The position numbers and the translations under genes are program-made. A stretch of DNA of 64,000 nucleotides from Darksidea phi (taxonomy: Eukaryota; Ascomycota; Dothideomycetes; Pleosporales; Lentitheciaceae): positions 1-64,000 of the forward strand of contig JASJFT010000090.1 in NCBI GenBank assembly GCA_030770425.1, given 5' to 3'. The notes beneath the pieces were generated by a model. The model saw nothing but the letters and a program-made list of their open reading frames with translations. It was not told the DNA's origin and ran no database searches. This document shows, one piece after another, positions 10,804 to 21,075 of this stretch. How positions within the stretch are numbered: the stretch's first letter is position 1; the number at the start of each line of letters is the position of its first letter.

Positions 10804-11453
10804 AAGAGACGTGCACTGGAAATAACTCGTGGCATTTCAGACACGGAATCCTTGGTTCATTTCCAGCATGATCGACAACACCAAGACGCCACTAACGCGA
10901 ACTCTAGGCAAGCCAAGTTGCCAAGCTCACCAAGTCAGCCGCCCATTTGACGGAACAATATTCAGGAAGAAATCATGGCGGTACACGCACAATAGCCATA
11001 GTACCAAGACGAGAATACTGCGATGGCAACTTAGTGGCAATGCTCGTGTACCCACTACTATTGTTTCTCGTACGCTTTGATATATTCGCTCTAGCTTTTT
11101 GAATGCGCTATTTACGGCAGGAGCGGGGAAGTCTGTCTTGCTAGTTCTTGTGTTGTTTATACTTTCTTGGATGGCCCTTGGATGGCGGCGGATAACGAGT
11201 GGACGTCACCTGGAACTCTCCGCTCCCACCAGTATATATATCTGCTCTTTTCCTTTTATGTGCACGAAACTGTCTTCCTACATCAACTGTAGCTTCGTTA
11301 CCCATACCACACCACCATTCTCGCCAACTCACCATCACAACCTCTCGATCACTCCAAACCTACTCTCCGAATCTACTCTTGCACCATATAACCAGCCAAC
11401 GCAATCCTCGCCCCATCCACCCACCGAATTCGCCCATCACACCACGACAAATC
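10804..11453. promoter_or_regulatory. Intergenic with TATA box for the small secreted protein gene
   Basis: 650 bp without a gene. A TATATATAT stretch at 11233-11241 lies ~215 bp upstream of the ATG at 11454 and is followed by a long C/T- and CACC-rich leader, a typical promoter layout for a strongly expressed fungal gene. Confidence 0.45.
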
Positions 11454-11669
11454 ATGCGTCCTATTCTCCCTATCTTCCTTACAACTTTATTCTTTGCAGC
11501 CAGCACGGTAGCGATGCCCGACCCGACGCCGCAGGGCTACACGGGACCTTGTTCTGACACCAATTGCGGGGTTAGTGGAACGAATTGTAGATCGAGGGGA
11601 TATATGTGTGTGCCGTGGCCGCACACAGATTTAGACAAGAGGAAGGGGTGTACGTGTAGTGCTGGTTGA
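11454..11669 (+). CDS. Small secreted cysteine-rich protein (effector-like, 71 aa)
   Basis: The 71-aa frame from ATG 11454 starts with a clear signal peptide (MRPILPIFLTTLFFAASTVA, cleavage probably near residue 20-22). The mature part of ~50 residues has six cysteines with spacing C-x4-C-x6-C-x6-C-x13-C-x-C, enough for three disulfides. The chain is small, glycine-rich and ends CTCSAG. It is preceded by a TATA box and a pyrimidine-rich leader. Small secreted cysteine-rich proteins of fungi include plant-interaction effectors, antimicrobial peptides and surface proteins; I recognise no family and infer no target. A longer in-frame open frame begins at 11199, but the signal peptide decides for 11454. 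Confidence 0.75.
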   Translation: MRPILPIFLTTLFFAASTVAMPDPTPQGYTGPCSDTNCGVSGTNCRSRGYMCVPWPHTDLDKRKGCTCSAG

Positions 11670-11980
11670 AGGGAAGGAGGTGGTATGGGAGAAGGTGGTG
11701 GAAGGGAGGAGTTGGGGTGGAGATACAGGAGAAATATTCGCAAAATGAAGCAAATCGTGAGAAATTCGAGCGAGAGTAGCTGATATCTTCTTCACGAGTC
11801 TGTTCCGGTGTAGGCGAGTGATTTCCTGATCAGATGCACAATGTTAACCCACTTGACTCTGTTGCAAGCATACCTGGGATTTTCCGCCACCCCTTCCAAT
11901 TGTTCCCGGCCTAATAAACTTTTCTGTTCCATCTTTTCCTGGCTTTGTACTTTATCGAAGAATGCCTTCTTACCCTCATG
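11670..11980. other. Intergenic, 3' region of the small secreted protein gene
   Basis: I see no coding signal in these ~310 bases; they begin with a purine-rich (G/A) 3' flank. Confidence 0.4.
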
Positions 11981-13135
11981 CTACCGTTGCACATAGCCAC
12001 GTATCCACAGGCCTACTTCGTCATATCCTGCCCTCCTCAGAGCCACGAACAACTTTAAACATGTTACAATGCTTGACCGACGTCTGCACTGATGACACTG
12101 CGCCCTAATAGATCCAGGCGAATATTCCTCGTTCGAACCCCACAAAGAGTGCAATGAAGGGTTTCTAAACGCACGATCTTTATGCAGCCGCATCAATGCT
12201 GACATTTCTCCCTCTAATTAAGGGAGACATCGTAGACAGGCTCCTCTCTTAAGTAAAAGCTGAAGTATATCCTTATCCAGCGACGCTAGCGCGGAACGGC
12301 AAAGTACGCTACCACAATCATATTAGCTTGAGCTACCTTTAGGATTGATGCTCGCCCTTCGACTTATGAGTAACTCCGCAATATTGCTATGGTTTTTGGA
12401 TACACCAAATTACAAAGCGTTCTCAAGTTCGGTGTGTTGTGCAGGGACGTCAACATCCATGTCTAAAAGGTAGACTATACACCCTTCATGGTCACGGTTA
12501 CTTATAAACCCACAAGGTGATGGAAGATCCACCCGGTCAACGTCCATCGCTGCAAACAATAGCAGACATTCTGCTTGAGGGTTGTTACCGGACGAGATAT
12601 ACTTCCCCAAGTAGCGAAGGCAAGGCTCTGCCCTGGCACGGGCTGCTTCGAGAAGAGTAGTAGAAACGATATCTTTAGGTACGGTATGCCCCTCAGGAAG
12701 CAGGAGTCTGAGGACTTCGACGTCCCGGATCCTTGTTGCGCTCCTGAGTACCGAGTCGCTTGGATTATGTACATCGTAACCCCACCGTTCCGCGTTGCTG
12801 AGCAGCAATTTCAGGCGGTCTAGCAGCCTCTCCGGGTCACATTCTGGGTTGTATTATGAGGGATTATTGCCATATATCCTTTCAATCATGTGTGAATAAC
12901 ACGAAATCCTCCGGTTCCAATCTGGGCTAACACACTCGGATGGCTGAGAAGAAGCTCTAGCCAGGTGGATCTGTCGTCTAGAATAAAAGTATGCCCCAAT
13001 CCTCCTCCTACTTCCGAAAGTCGAAGAACATTTAGTTATTCTCGATGTTCTCTTCGCATGCGGTTACGAGTAAAGAGGTTCCTTGGAATGACACTTGGTC
13101 GTCGGGTCTCACACCTCGGCTAAGAAATTCAGATA
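11981..13135 (-). pseudogene. Ankyrin-repeat protein pseudogene
   Basis: Reading the minus strand from ~13135 down, fragments of ankyrin repeats appear in changing frames: FLSRGVRPDDQ...GTSLLVTACEEN, then after a stop/frameshift TWLELLLSHPSVLAQIGTGG, then DPERLLDRLKLLLSNAERWG running into SATRIRDVEVLRLLLPEG (open frame 12808-12410), and further NIAELLISRRASINPKG and DKDILQLLLKRGA. Each has the helix-turn-helix spacing and L-L-x(2)-G-A ends of ankyrin repeats, but stop codons (for example in the ENN-stop segment) and frame changes break the chain and no splice solution restores it. The intact ancestor may have been a large ankyrin protein, which in fungi are often F-box or NLR-type sensors. 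Confidence 0.6.
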
Positions 13136-13273
13136 AGAAGCCGCCAAAACATGTTCAAGGCGTCAAATACAGTACAACTAAGTCGACGATTAGCCGGTCT
13201 ATTAAGGACACTGTATCGGTTTAGAGTTGATTGCCGACCTAAGACATGGTTTTTAACTCTTGAACAATATCGT

Positions 13274-14320
13274 CTATTGACGGCCACCTTCAAGAGAAGA
13301 TTCGGACGCGGCTGGAGAATGCTTGACAAAAAACTCCTCTAGGGCCTGATTAACCTCTTCAGCCGCCTCAAGTTGCACAAAATGTCCTTTCACGCTCAGT
13401 TCCTTATACTCAAGAGCATCAATCAGCGTCTTCATCCCCTCCAGTGCGCCACTCACAAGTGCATTCGGGTCTTTGCTGTACAAAGACAACACAGGACAAG
13501 CAATCCTTACTTCACACTCCTTCGCCTCCTCATCAATCCCTAAAAACTCCCTAAACCGGGCGCGGTACCAGTCTGTTGGCCCTTTATACGCATCTTCCTT
13601 TGCAAAGATGCGGTCCCTCGTCTCTTTATACTCCTTCGTTACCCAAGCCTGCAACGGTGCCTTTCGATCCGCTTTTAGCCAAGCCTCCAGTTTCCCGGCT
13701 GGCAGGAAATCAGTGAGCATGTTGTCTTCAGGCCCATACGTCAAAGTAAAGAAGCTTTCCTTGTGCTCGCCGATCAATTTCCAGGACTCGTCGCTTATGA
13801 GGAAACGTTGGTATCCTAAAAACTCGAAACCCAAGATCTGCTCGCTAATCTTCTTCATGAAGTCAAGGTCCTGCTTCTGACCTGGGGGCATATATGGGAG
13901 GGCGAGGAAGGAGGCTGTGAGTGCTACGCGGGGAAAATATCCTAGAAGTGGGCCCATGAGAATTGAGCCGAAGTCATGGCCTACGACGTGGACTTGCTCC
14001 CCCTCGTCAAGCCTGACATCGCAGTGTTGGAGGATCTGAATCAAGTCTTCGCACATGATCTTGAAAGTGTAAGGTTGAAGCGAATCGGGACAAGAAGAAC
14101 GTCCATAGCCCAACAGATCAGGCGCAATGACACCATAACCCTTTTCGGAAAAGAACAAGATTTGATTGTACCAGTCATATGAAGACGATGGGAAGCCGTG
14201 GAGGAAGAGGATTGTAGGTTTGGTGCTGTTTGCCGGTTTCGGAAAGAAGACGGTGCTGTAAGCGAGGCCGGAGGAAAGCGTCACGCTCTTGGCGTGGTCT
14301 GGAAAGCCTTCGAATGCCAT
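13274..14320 (-). CDS. Alpha/beta hydrolase, soluble epoxide hydrolase-like
   Basis: Single exon, 348 aa. Family landmarks: oxyanion HGFP (41-44), the core around D68-L-x-GYGRS, nucleophile elbow VVGHDFGS with Asp116 in place of serine (the hallmark of epoxide hydrolases and haloalkane dehalogenases), a lid tyrosine candidate in DWYRARF (Tyr252), and a C-terminal catalytic His313 in KGHFVQLE. An Asp nucleophile plus a lid Tyr favours epoxide hydrolysis to diols over esterase activity. No targeting signal is seen. Substrate unknown; fungal homologues act on xenobiotic or secondary-metabolite epoxides. Confidence 0.85.
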   Translation of the reverse strand: MAFEGFPDHAKSVTLSSGLAYSTVFFPKPANSTKPTILFLHGFPSSSYDWYNQILFFSEKGYGVIAPDLLGYGRSSCPDSLQPYTFKIMCEDLIQILQHCDVRLDEGEQVHVVGHDFGSILMGPLLGYFPRVALTASFLALPYMPPGQKQDLDFMKKISEQILGFEFLGYQRFLISDESWKLIGEHKESFFTLTYGPEDNMLTDFLPAGKLEAWLKADRKAPLQAWVTKEYKETRDRIFAKEDAYKGPTDWYRARFREFLGIDEEAKECEVRIACPVLSLYSKDPNALVSGALEGMKTLIDALEYKELSVKGHFVQLEAAEEVNQALEEFFVKHSPAASESSLEGGRQ

Positions 14321-15321
14321 AATTCTGTGTTGGAATTTCCAAAAATGTGTCCGCGGGGACTTTAAGCACTCTTATAGGCAGAGTGATTACGTAAGCACTC
14401 ACTCAAAGGTGTGCATTGGTGCTAAATTAATGCCGTGCGCGGCCCTCGGTGTTGGACGCTTGAGTTTAGCGCTTTTTCTTTTACAAGAGGGGTTCATTGG
14501 GTGGCTTAGCTCGTGGCATTTTGCACCAATAATCGAGTGCCGTAGTCGGCGTTCGGCATTGGAGCTTCGCACGTACTCCTCATAGTTACATAACACCTGA
14601 TTTACGCATTTTCTAGGCTGCGAAAGGCTTTTGGCGGGGTAGGCGTCTTGAGAGGCGTTATGGAGTAAGAATCTACCCTCCTAGACATGCGTATAGATTC
14701 GAGGAAAGTAGGTGAAAAGAGACGGTAAAACGCCACAGGTACGTGCCCATACAGTGCGTCAAGATTAGCGGGTCAGTATGTGTTTCTGGTATGTCATTGT
14801 CATCATCAGAAGTTGGGGTACGAAGTTAGCAAAGTATCCAGCGACCGTGTGTTTTTTTAGTGTTTCTTGTAACGCTCTATAGATAAGTTCAGTTAGCGAC
14901 TAAGCTTGACAATAGCTCTTCCCCCAACAACCATACTTCAAAGTATGGCTCATTGCAGAAAGCTAACCTATGAATTCTTCAATACAAGGCAGCAGCATCT
15001 GTCATATAAGATAACGGAACTAATGCATTTTTAAATGGTCTTTGCCGACTTTGTAGGCCCAAGTTTATTCTAAGGTTTATCTATTGCGTGGCGGCTCCTT
15101 CGGGTTTAAAGTGGAAAATCTCTCAAATAGTATTGAAGTGAGCTTGGGCAGCGCTTCTTTAGATCAACGTCATCTTTCACCTTAACAGCGAAAATCAGGG
15201 GTAGGTTAGGGGCTAAAACTTAAAATATGTGTGATATTTGTGATGGTTCGCTGCTACTTTGATTTTAAACAAAACTCTTGTTCAAGTCCAACAGCTTTTA
15301 ATGAAAGACGAAGGCCTTTGA
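14321..15321. other. Intergenic, no gene seen
   Basis: About 1 kb with only short spurious frames. Base composition drifts to AT-rich toward 15,000. Confidence 0.5.
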
Positions 15322-15430
15322 CGTGTATAAGGTGTGGAAATAGCACCTCTGCTGTGTACAAACTCCTACTGTGTTTCGTGCGGACCTTAAAACAGAGACT
15401 CCCACTATGCAAAGCCAAACCAAAAGTCAA
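15322..15430 (+). repeat. Dispersed repeat, copy 1 of 3
   Basis: A ~100-bp unit beginning CGTGTATAAGGTGTGG and containing CTCCTACTGTGTTTCGTGCG recurs almost unchanged at 52450-52550 and in part at 36344-36410. Within the unit, the pattern C-T-C-(C/T)-(T/A)-C-T-G-T-G recurs at short spacing. It is non-coding and sits in AT-rich sequence. Confidence 0.8.
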
Positions 15431-15929
15431 AGGCCTATCCACATTCATTAGTATTTGCTAAACCCTTTAGCTTTCTAATACTATATCCTTTTAGTGCAAA
15501 CAAGTCGACCTAGCTCGGGTCACATGGTTGGGGATATGTAGTAGTTCGATCAACCCTAAGCTGATCAGCAGCGAGAGTAATACAAATAACATCAGAAATT
15601 GAATTGAATAAAATAACTCTATCTCGCACTGGTTTCGGGCTATCCTCATTGGTAAATGAAGAAAGAGTCATCATTTGCAGCCCCAAAAACCAACAACCCC
15701 GGGCACTAATTTACACTCTTCGCTTCCATGGTAGCCTTCTTCTGCGGACCCTTCTCACCTAGCTACCCGATACTGGCCTTCTAACCTGGGGGAAAGAAAT
15801 GAATATATCTTAATACCGCTCTTGGTAGCAATAGTCTTCCACCACCTACTCCACAACTCCAGACCTTGCAATAGGTCTATGGAGATGATCCTGTCGGAGG
15901 CTGTCTCTGTCGATGTTGTACATTGAGCC
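15431..15929. other. Intergenic, no gene seen
   Basis: About 500 bp between a repeat copy and the amidoligase relic; only short frames with no motif. Confidence 0.4.
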
Positions 15930-16775
15930 CGACGTCGAAGCCAAGTGCTTTTTCCAGTCCGAGAGTTTTCGCTGCATTCTTCATGCTCACTTCGAATTCG
16001 TAAACCATAGCATTATCGAACTCGGTAGAGATTGCTTACTGGACGAAACTAACCGCAAGAGCAATCCAGTGGCAGCATTCTTTCGCGTTCAGAGACTGGC
16101 GATTGGCGAAACTCCACAGTACCCCTGTCCCTCATCATGTGGACCAAGTCCCAGGCGAAACTCTGCTCTGGAGCAATGACATTGCGTAGCTGGTCCATAT
16201 CCGGGAAGCCGTCGATGTAGCTAAAGCCGTCCTTGAAGTTTGTATCAACTCTGTTTCTGCACAGTTCTAACCTATACTTGGTTCACTCAAACTGAATATC
16301 AAACTCTTTGTACTGGCACTGAACGTTGGACATTGCATGTTTGCTTGTTCGTCGTGCCATCGGGAGACGTTTGCTCAGGTCGCTCTCGAATTCGAAGATG
16401 CCTTTAGTAATCTTCTTTGCATCTATCTTAAACAATTTTTTAAAGAGAGCGTATCCGACTTTGATGTGTTGTCGAAAAAGGAGTGTGGGGATTCTTACAG
16501 AAACGTTTTCCCATGGGCTCTATGGTGGTCCCATCCGTGGCCGGTATCCATTTGTCGTAAGGTTGGTAAGTCCGAGTCTTCAGAACCGTTTCGATTCCGG
16601 CTTCATTTAGCGATTCCGTAAGATATTTGCGCATGATCACGTTGTTAGACCTTCTGCTTTTGCGATTCGTAGGGACGACGTCGAACGTATAGCCTGAGCT
16701 CTCTAACGCACTATGAATGTACGGCTTCTCGATCCTTGGTCGTAGGAGAGTTTCGATCTCGACACCAAATTTCAT
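15930..16775 (-). pseudogene. Amidoligase-family gene relic
   Basis: On the minus strand, ATG 16775 opens MKFGVEIETLLRPR, the N-terminal motif of fungal/bacterial putative amidoligases (ATP-grasp-like COOH-NH2 ligase relatives), and continues to DKWIPATDGTTIEP. The next conserved block (E-L-V-S-P type) is missing. After a frame change the sequence resumes downstream with a segment containing FSYIDGFPDMDQLRNVI and GTVEFRQSP, the C-terminal family motif. A missing block plus frame changes point to a decayed copy; an unusual intron layout is the alternative. In the preceding leader a TCATCGTTG trinucleotide-like repeat encodes Met-Thr-Thr units. Confidence 0.5.
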
Positions 16776-16820
16776 TGTTGGGCTGGTCGCTGTGGCTGTC
16801 ATCGTTGTCATCGTTGTCAT

Positions 16821-18352
16821 CGGAGGTGGAAGTGGTAGTATTGAACTCTGGAGGATGCTGTGGTACGAATTGAGACTGGAGGATCGTTCCTGTCGTGATC
16901 TTAAATTTTCAAAGGCATTGAATCGTAGTTTACTTATAACAAGTTGTTCGCTCTAAGTATCATCAAACTCGAAAGTTTGATCCTATGTGTTTGCTTTACT
17001 TTCTTTCACTCCTAGTTTTTGCCCGTCTCTTTCGAGCTTCCGCTGCCTCTTGTTAGCCTTTGTTTTTTCCGGCTTGTTCCTCGTTCTCTTAGCTTCTTGC
17101 TTTCCGCGCCCCTTCTCACCACAATCTAAGCTATAGCACAGCCCACTCTTGACCTTCCATCAATGCGCCTACTGTTCTTGCACGCTGTGTGGGGTTTCCG
17201 CGCTGTTTGAAGCTCTCTGAATCTACGCGTAACATAATGTAGGTCTCAACAATTTCACTATAGTTGTAAGTCTTGTTTTATGTTTGGCACGGCTGCAATT
17301 CACCATAACGGTGGGGTAAAGAGAGGATGTAGAATAGATATCAGCTAGCTAGCCGCATGCTCCGTTTCATGGCGTTTAAAGTGCGGAGTGTATACCGCCG
17401 AAGCAATGGGTTTAAAAATATACGGCACTCTTCTCTCAGGAACAATACTAGCCCCCATCGTAGTAAAGTTCTTTGAGGCTGAGTTGTTAAGCTCTCTCAG
17501 AATATCTATGAACATGTATACAGTGTAAGTGGTACCGGGGGTTCGAAAAGGTGTGTAGGCCATGAACGGAAAGTCGATGCAATACCCCATGTCCCTGAAA
17601 AGGACATCGCAACTGATGTACCCCAGTTGTTCGCCACCTTCCATCTATCCGTTCTCACGTACAGCTTTACAAGCTGTTCATATCGCTTGGTCGCTTAAAC
17701 ATGTTTGTCGGCTCGTCTTGGGTGATTTTGTAGCGCCCAAGCACAGCCCTGAGGCCTTCAAGCGCGCTAACAATCTGACAAAAGGCTGCGGCAGTTGCCA
17801 GGCGCTAGCCACTACTCATTCTTTCTTCGCTATGAGTCAGCTTGCATGGCATTCTTCGTTGTCGTTGATAGATCTCCAAATGCGAAGGCACGACTCCTCA
17901 GTATTTGGTCTTTGCCCGACAACGGGACGCCTACTTTACATCTGTGACGCGATCCTAAGAACTCGGACTATTCCTTGATGCGCACTCAGTCATCGAGTGG
18001 AAGTGATGCTATTGGATATTGCGTCTCTGCTGTGCGGGATTAGTACATTAAGTGATGTACTTTAGCGACATTGCTAGATTGCGAAGTAGTTGTATAGTAT
18101 GTGCAAGTAGAATGGCTTCATTGTATAAAACCATCCAGTCACATTTCCGACGACTTCAATTATTGTACAAAGGCGTCGAGCCACAAAAGAGAAAGTGAAT
18201 GATTAGAGTGACTAATGGGGTATATGCGTTTCAACGACAGAGACAAATGAAAGCCACTCACACCCGCATTCCGGTGAATACACCGACATTGCCATGCAGG
18301 CACAAGGGTCAAGGAGCAAGAAAAAACCCCTTTCACAGTGTCGTGCCATGCC
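16821..18352. other. Gene-poor region with one unresolved 99-codon frame
   Basis: The minus-strand frame 17345-17644 (99 aa, starts MEGGEQLGYISCDVLF) has no recognised domain; another frame over 17540-17710 also looks weakly coding (opens RYEQLVKLYVRTDRWKVANN). Around 16990-17110 the minus strand is very Lys/Arg/Glu-rich in more than one frame. The region probably holds remnants of one or more genes. Confidence 0.3.
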
Positions 18353-19777
18353 TCAGAACCGTCCGCTCTCCCTCCTTCCCACACCCATACCTCCATACCG
18401 ACTCAACCTTTCGGCTGCCGCACTCTTATCACCTCCAGTACCAGCAACACTACCCGGCATACTCACTCTCTTCAAAGGACTTCCCTCCCTTCTCGCGGGT
18501 GTCCCTCCATGTCTTCTTTCTCCTTGTCCACCCAAACTCTCTCGTCCCCTGTCATCTCTTATGAAATTTGTAGAGGCGGACTTGCGCAGCGGAGAATTAG
18601 CATGCGAGTAGACGCCCAAACTACCTCCGTCACTGGTTCCTGTGCTGCGGAAGTTCGCTTGTGGGGGTTGTTGGCGGAAAGGATTTGGTGTGTTGGAAGG
18701 ACGGATGGGGGAAGAGAAGTCGGCGCCTGTAGTGGTGGTTGTGGACGTATAGTTGGAGTTGGAGTAAGCCGGCCGAAGCGACGGCGTTTGGTGACTTGCG
18801 CGAGCGATAGAGAGATTATCGGGGTCGTATTGCGAGGCGTAATTCCTGTTCGGGTTGGTGCGGAAGGTACGGTTTAAAATGGTTGTTGGGGTGTATGTTG
18901 TGACATCCGAGGCGAGATCATCACTGCTGCCACGAACACCAACACTGGAGTCCCTCGTCTTCTTTCTCGAGATAGTCTGAATGCCAACGTCTCGATAGAC
19001 CTTCTGAAATTGAGGATGTACAAACTTGTTGTCGTACTCGTGGAAGACTGAGCGCTGGATGATGGAGTTGTCCTTGATCTGCCGAGAGAAAGAGGACCGT
19101 AGATACCAGAGTTGTAAAGAGAGGATGGCGCCAATGGCGACTGTAGTAACCACCTTGACGCTGGGCTGCGGGTCTAGTGGTGCTACCGGAAGCGTGAGAC
19201 AATAGAGCATAATGTGTAGCGGGCTGAAAAGACAGAAGATGTCTAAGCAGAGTGGGTTGGGGTCCCAAACAGCAATTTCCCAAACATCTCTGCCTGCATC
19301 TGGATGTGCCCGCGACTCCGCCGATCCGGAGCCGATGATGTTCTTCAACATCCGTAGCGGCGATGCCGCCATAGGTGACGAATCCACCCTAACGCGGTGT
19401 GCAGATGGTGTCGACGGGCTCGTCTCAATTGGCTGCTCGAACAACCGATAATGCCGCTTCTGGTAGAACGTGAAGAATCCATTCAGCAACGCCAGCGATG
19501 ACAGTGCCATCACAAGAATCTTGCAAAACCAAGTGAACCATCCCGGCCCTCCAGTCCCCACCAGCACGTCGTTGCTGTCGGAGATACTCGATGCGTTCGC
19601 CTGCGCAATGACGAACACAAAGTTCATCCCAAAGCCTAACGCGAGCGCGTAATCTTTTGCGAACTCTTCCCAATCATTTGTATTCAGCTCTTCCGAGGCC
19701 CACATCAGCCAGTCCCAGGGATCGATGTAGGCTTTGATGCGCTCAGCGAGCGGCGCGCGGCGGACGAGGCGGGGCAT
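18353..19777 (-). CDS. nur1: Nuclear rim protein 1 homologue (DUF2418)
   Basis: Single exon, 474 aa. The N-terminus MPRLVRRAPLAERIKAYIDP, followed by WDWLMWASEELN and the GFGMNFVFVIAQANA membrane segment, is the signature of the fungal Nur1/DUF2418 family. A second helix follows near 85-105 (ILVMALSSLALLNGFFTFY), then a DVWEIAVWDPNPLCLDIFCLFSP core with further hydrophobic helices to ~225. The C-terminal half is Ser/Arg/Pro-rich, low complexity and probably nucleoplasmic. In yeast, Nur1 and Heh1/Src1 anchor rDNA and telomeres at the inner nuclear membrane. It is head to head with vma7 across 281 bp. Confidence 0.9.
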   Translation of the reverse strand: MPRLVRRAPLAERIKAYIDPWDWLMWASEELNTNDWEEFAKDYALALGFGMNFVFVIAQANASSISDSNDVLVGTGGPGWFTWFCKILVMALSSLALLNGFFTFYQKRHYRLFEQPIETSPSTPSAHRVRVDSSPMAASPLRMLKNIIGSGSAESRAHPDAGRDVWEIAVWDPNPLCLDIFCLFSPLHIMLYCLTLPVAPLDPQPSVKVVTTVAIGAILSLQLWYLRSSFSRQIKDNSIIQRSVFHEYDNKFVHPQFQKVYRDVGIQTISRKKTRDSSVGVRGSSDDLASDVTTYTPTTILNRTFRTNPNRNYASQYDPDNLSIARASHQTPSLRPAYSNSNYTSTTTTTGADFSSPIRPSNTPNPFRQQPPQANFRSTGTSDGGSLGVYSHANSPLRKSASTNFIRDDRGRESLGGQGERRHGGTPARREGSPLKRVSMPGSVAGTGGDKSAAAERLSRYGGMGVGRRESGRF

Positions 19778-20058
19778 CTTGTTCGAGCTCTAGAAGTTGA
19801 TTACGGCAGGGCGGGAGGGGCTAGTAGGTTGTGCAAGCAAGAGGCGCAAGCTTAAGTAGTAGCTGTGAGACAAATTCACGACATGGCAGTGTCGTGAAAG
19901 TCTAGGGAGTGAGAAGGTGAAAGGCAGCGAACACAAACAATTGGTCGGATAAATAGTTTCTCCGGGTGAGCTTGGAACGTCCCGCATGACGACGGTAGTC
20001 TAGCTCAGCTCCGCCATCTTGTGAAGCGGTCCATAGCTACCTGCACCACTCAATAGCT
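19778..20058. promoter_or_regulatory. Bidirectional promoter nur1/vma7
   Basis: 281 bp between divergent start codons. No TATA box stands out. Inferred from orientation. Confidence 0.45.
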
Positions 20059-20602
20059 ATGGCTTCCACGGCGCAATACAAAGACCGCCAATTCCTCGCC
20101 GTGATAGGCGACGAGGTACCCACGCCCCGCTATCAGCGCCTCAAAGCTCCACTAACAGCTCCAGGATACCGTGACAGGTCTCCTGCTCGCAGGGGTCGGC
20201 GTAGGGCGTTCTCGAACTATACATACGAATCCCAGGTCTAACGGATATTACAGCACGTTACCCAACCTCCAGACTCGCAGAAGAACTTCCTCGTCGTAGA
20301 CGCCAAAACTCAGAACACAGATATCGAAGCCGCATTCGATCGCTTCACCCAAGAGCGCAAGGATATCGCTATCTTGCTGATAAACCAACATGTACGAATT
20401 TCAGAATCGTGGCAGATCCTCGTTTGAGTTTGGTAAGAGAAGGAGTGACTAACAATGATAGCTCGCCGAGCGAATAAGGCATCGAGTCGAGACGTACACC
20501 GCCGCATTCCCCTCCCTCCTCGAGATACCCTCGAAAGACCATCCATACGACCCTGAGAAGGACAGCGTGCTGAAGAGGGTGAGGCGGTTATTTGGCGAGT
20601 AA
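20059..20602 (+). CDS. vma7: V-type proton ATPase subunit F
   Basis: Four exons: 20059-20115, 20165-20200, 20254-20391, 20462-20602; introns 49, 53 and 70 bp; 123 aa. Spliced blocks match subunit F end to end: [47 protein letters not shown]...[19 protein letters not shown] and the C-terminal [20 protein letters not shown]. Length equals the family norm. It is part of the central stalk of the V1 sector that couples ATP hydrolysis to proton pumping at vacuolar and endosomal membranes. The unspliced first frame reads past exon 1 for 60 codons, which would mislead a single-exon caller. Confidence 0.97.
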
Positions 20603-21075
20603 TGGGATGGTGCCCAGCGGCCAAGGTACGTGGGGTTTAGCTAGTTTGAGGCGTATGCCCACATGTGTATAGCTGCGATACGCGACAGGAAGATATCCAC
20701 AAATGCATCCAAAAAAAGACGAAGCTGCACGGATAATATCCATTATCAATGTGATTGCATAACCCATACGTAACAGACACCAATCCCAAAGCTTGGAAGA
20801 ATGACAGACGCTGGATATCATGATCTCTGAACTATGAAATGCAAACCCTCTCTCTCGCTCAATCGATAGAGTACATCCTTCACAATCTGCCCATGCCACC
20901 CAAGTGGAACTGGCACATCAAAGCTCATTGCGCAACCGGTTCTGCACAATATTTACACCCGGCCCTGACATTGAAAACCTCCGTTTGCCGAATTGCACAG
21001 ATCTAGTCACTCGTCTCAGATACCGCCCGGTCTTGTACATCGGTTCGGGCGCGTGGGGTAGCCGCCGTGGAGTGT
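20603..21075. other. Intergenic between convergent vma7 and npc2
   Basis: About 470 bp of 3' flanks; no gene seen. Confidence 0.5.

Noticed and set aside
12125..12150. tRNA-like TTCGAACCCC word
   Set aside because: No cloverleaf can be drawn around it; it lies in the ankyrin pseudogene.
20059..20241. 60-aa single-exon frame opening like vma7
   Set aside because: It only reads through the first introns; the spliced four-exon model matches subunit F throughout.
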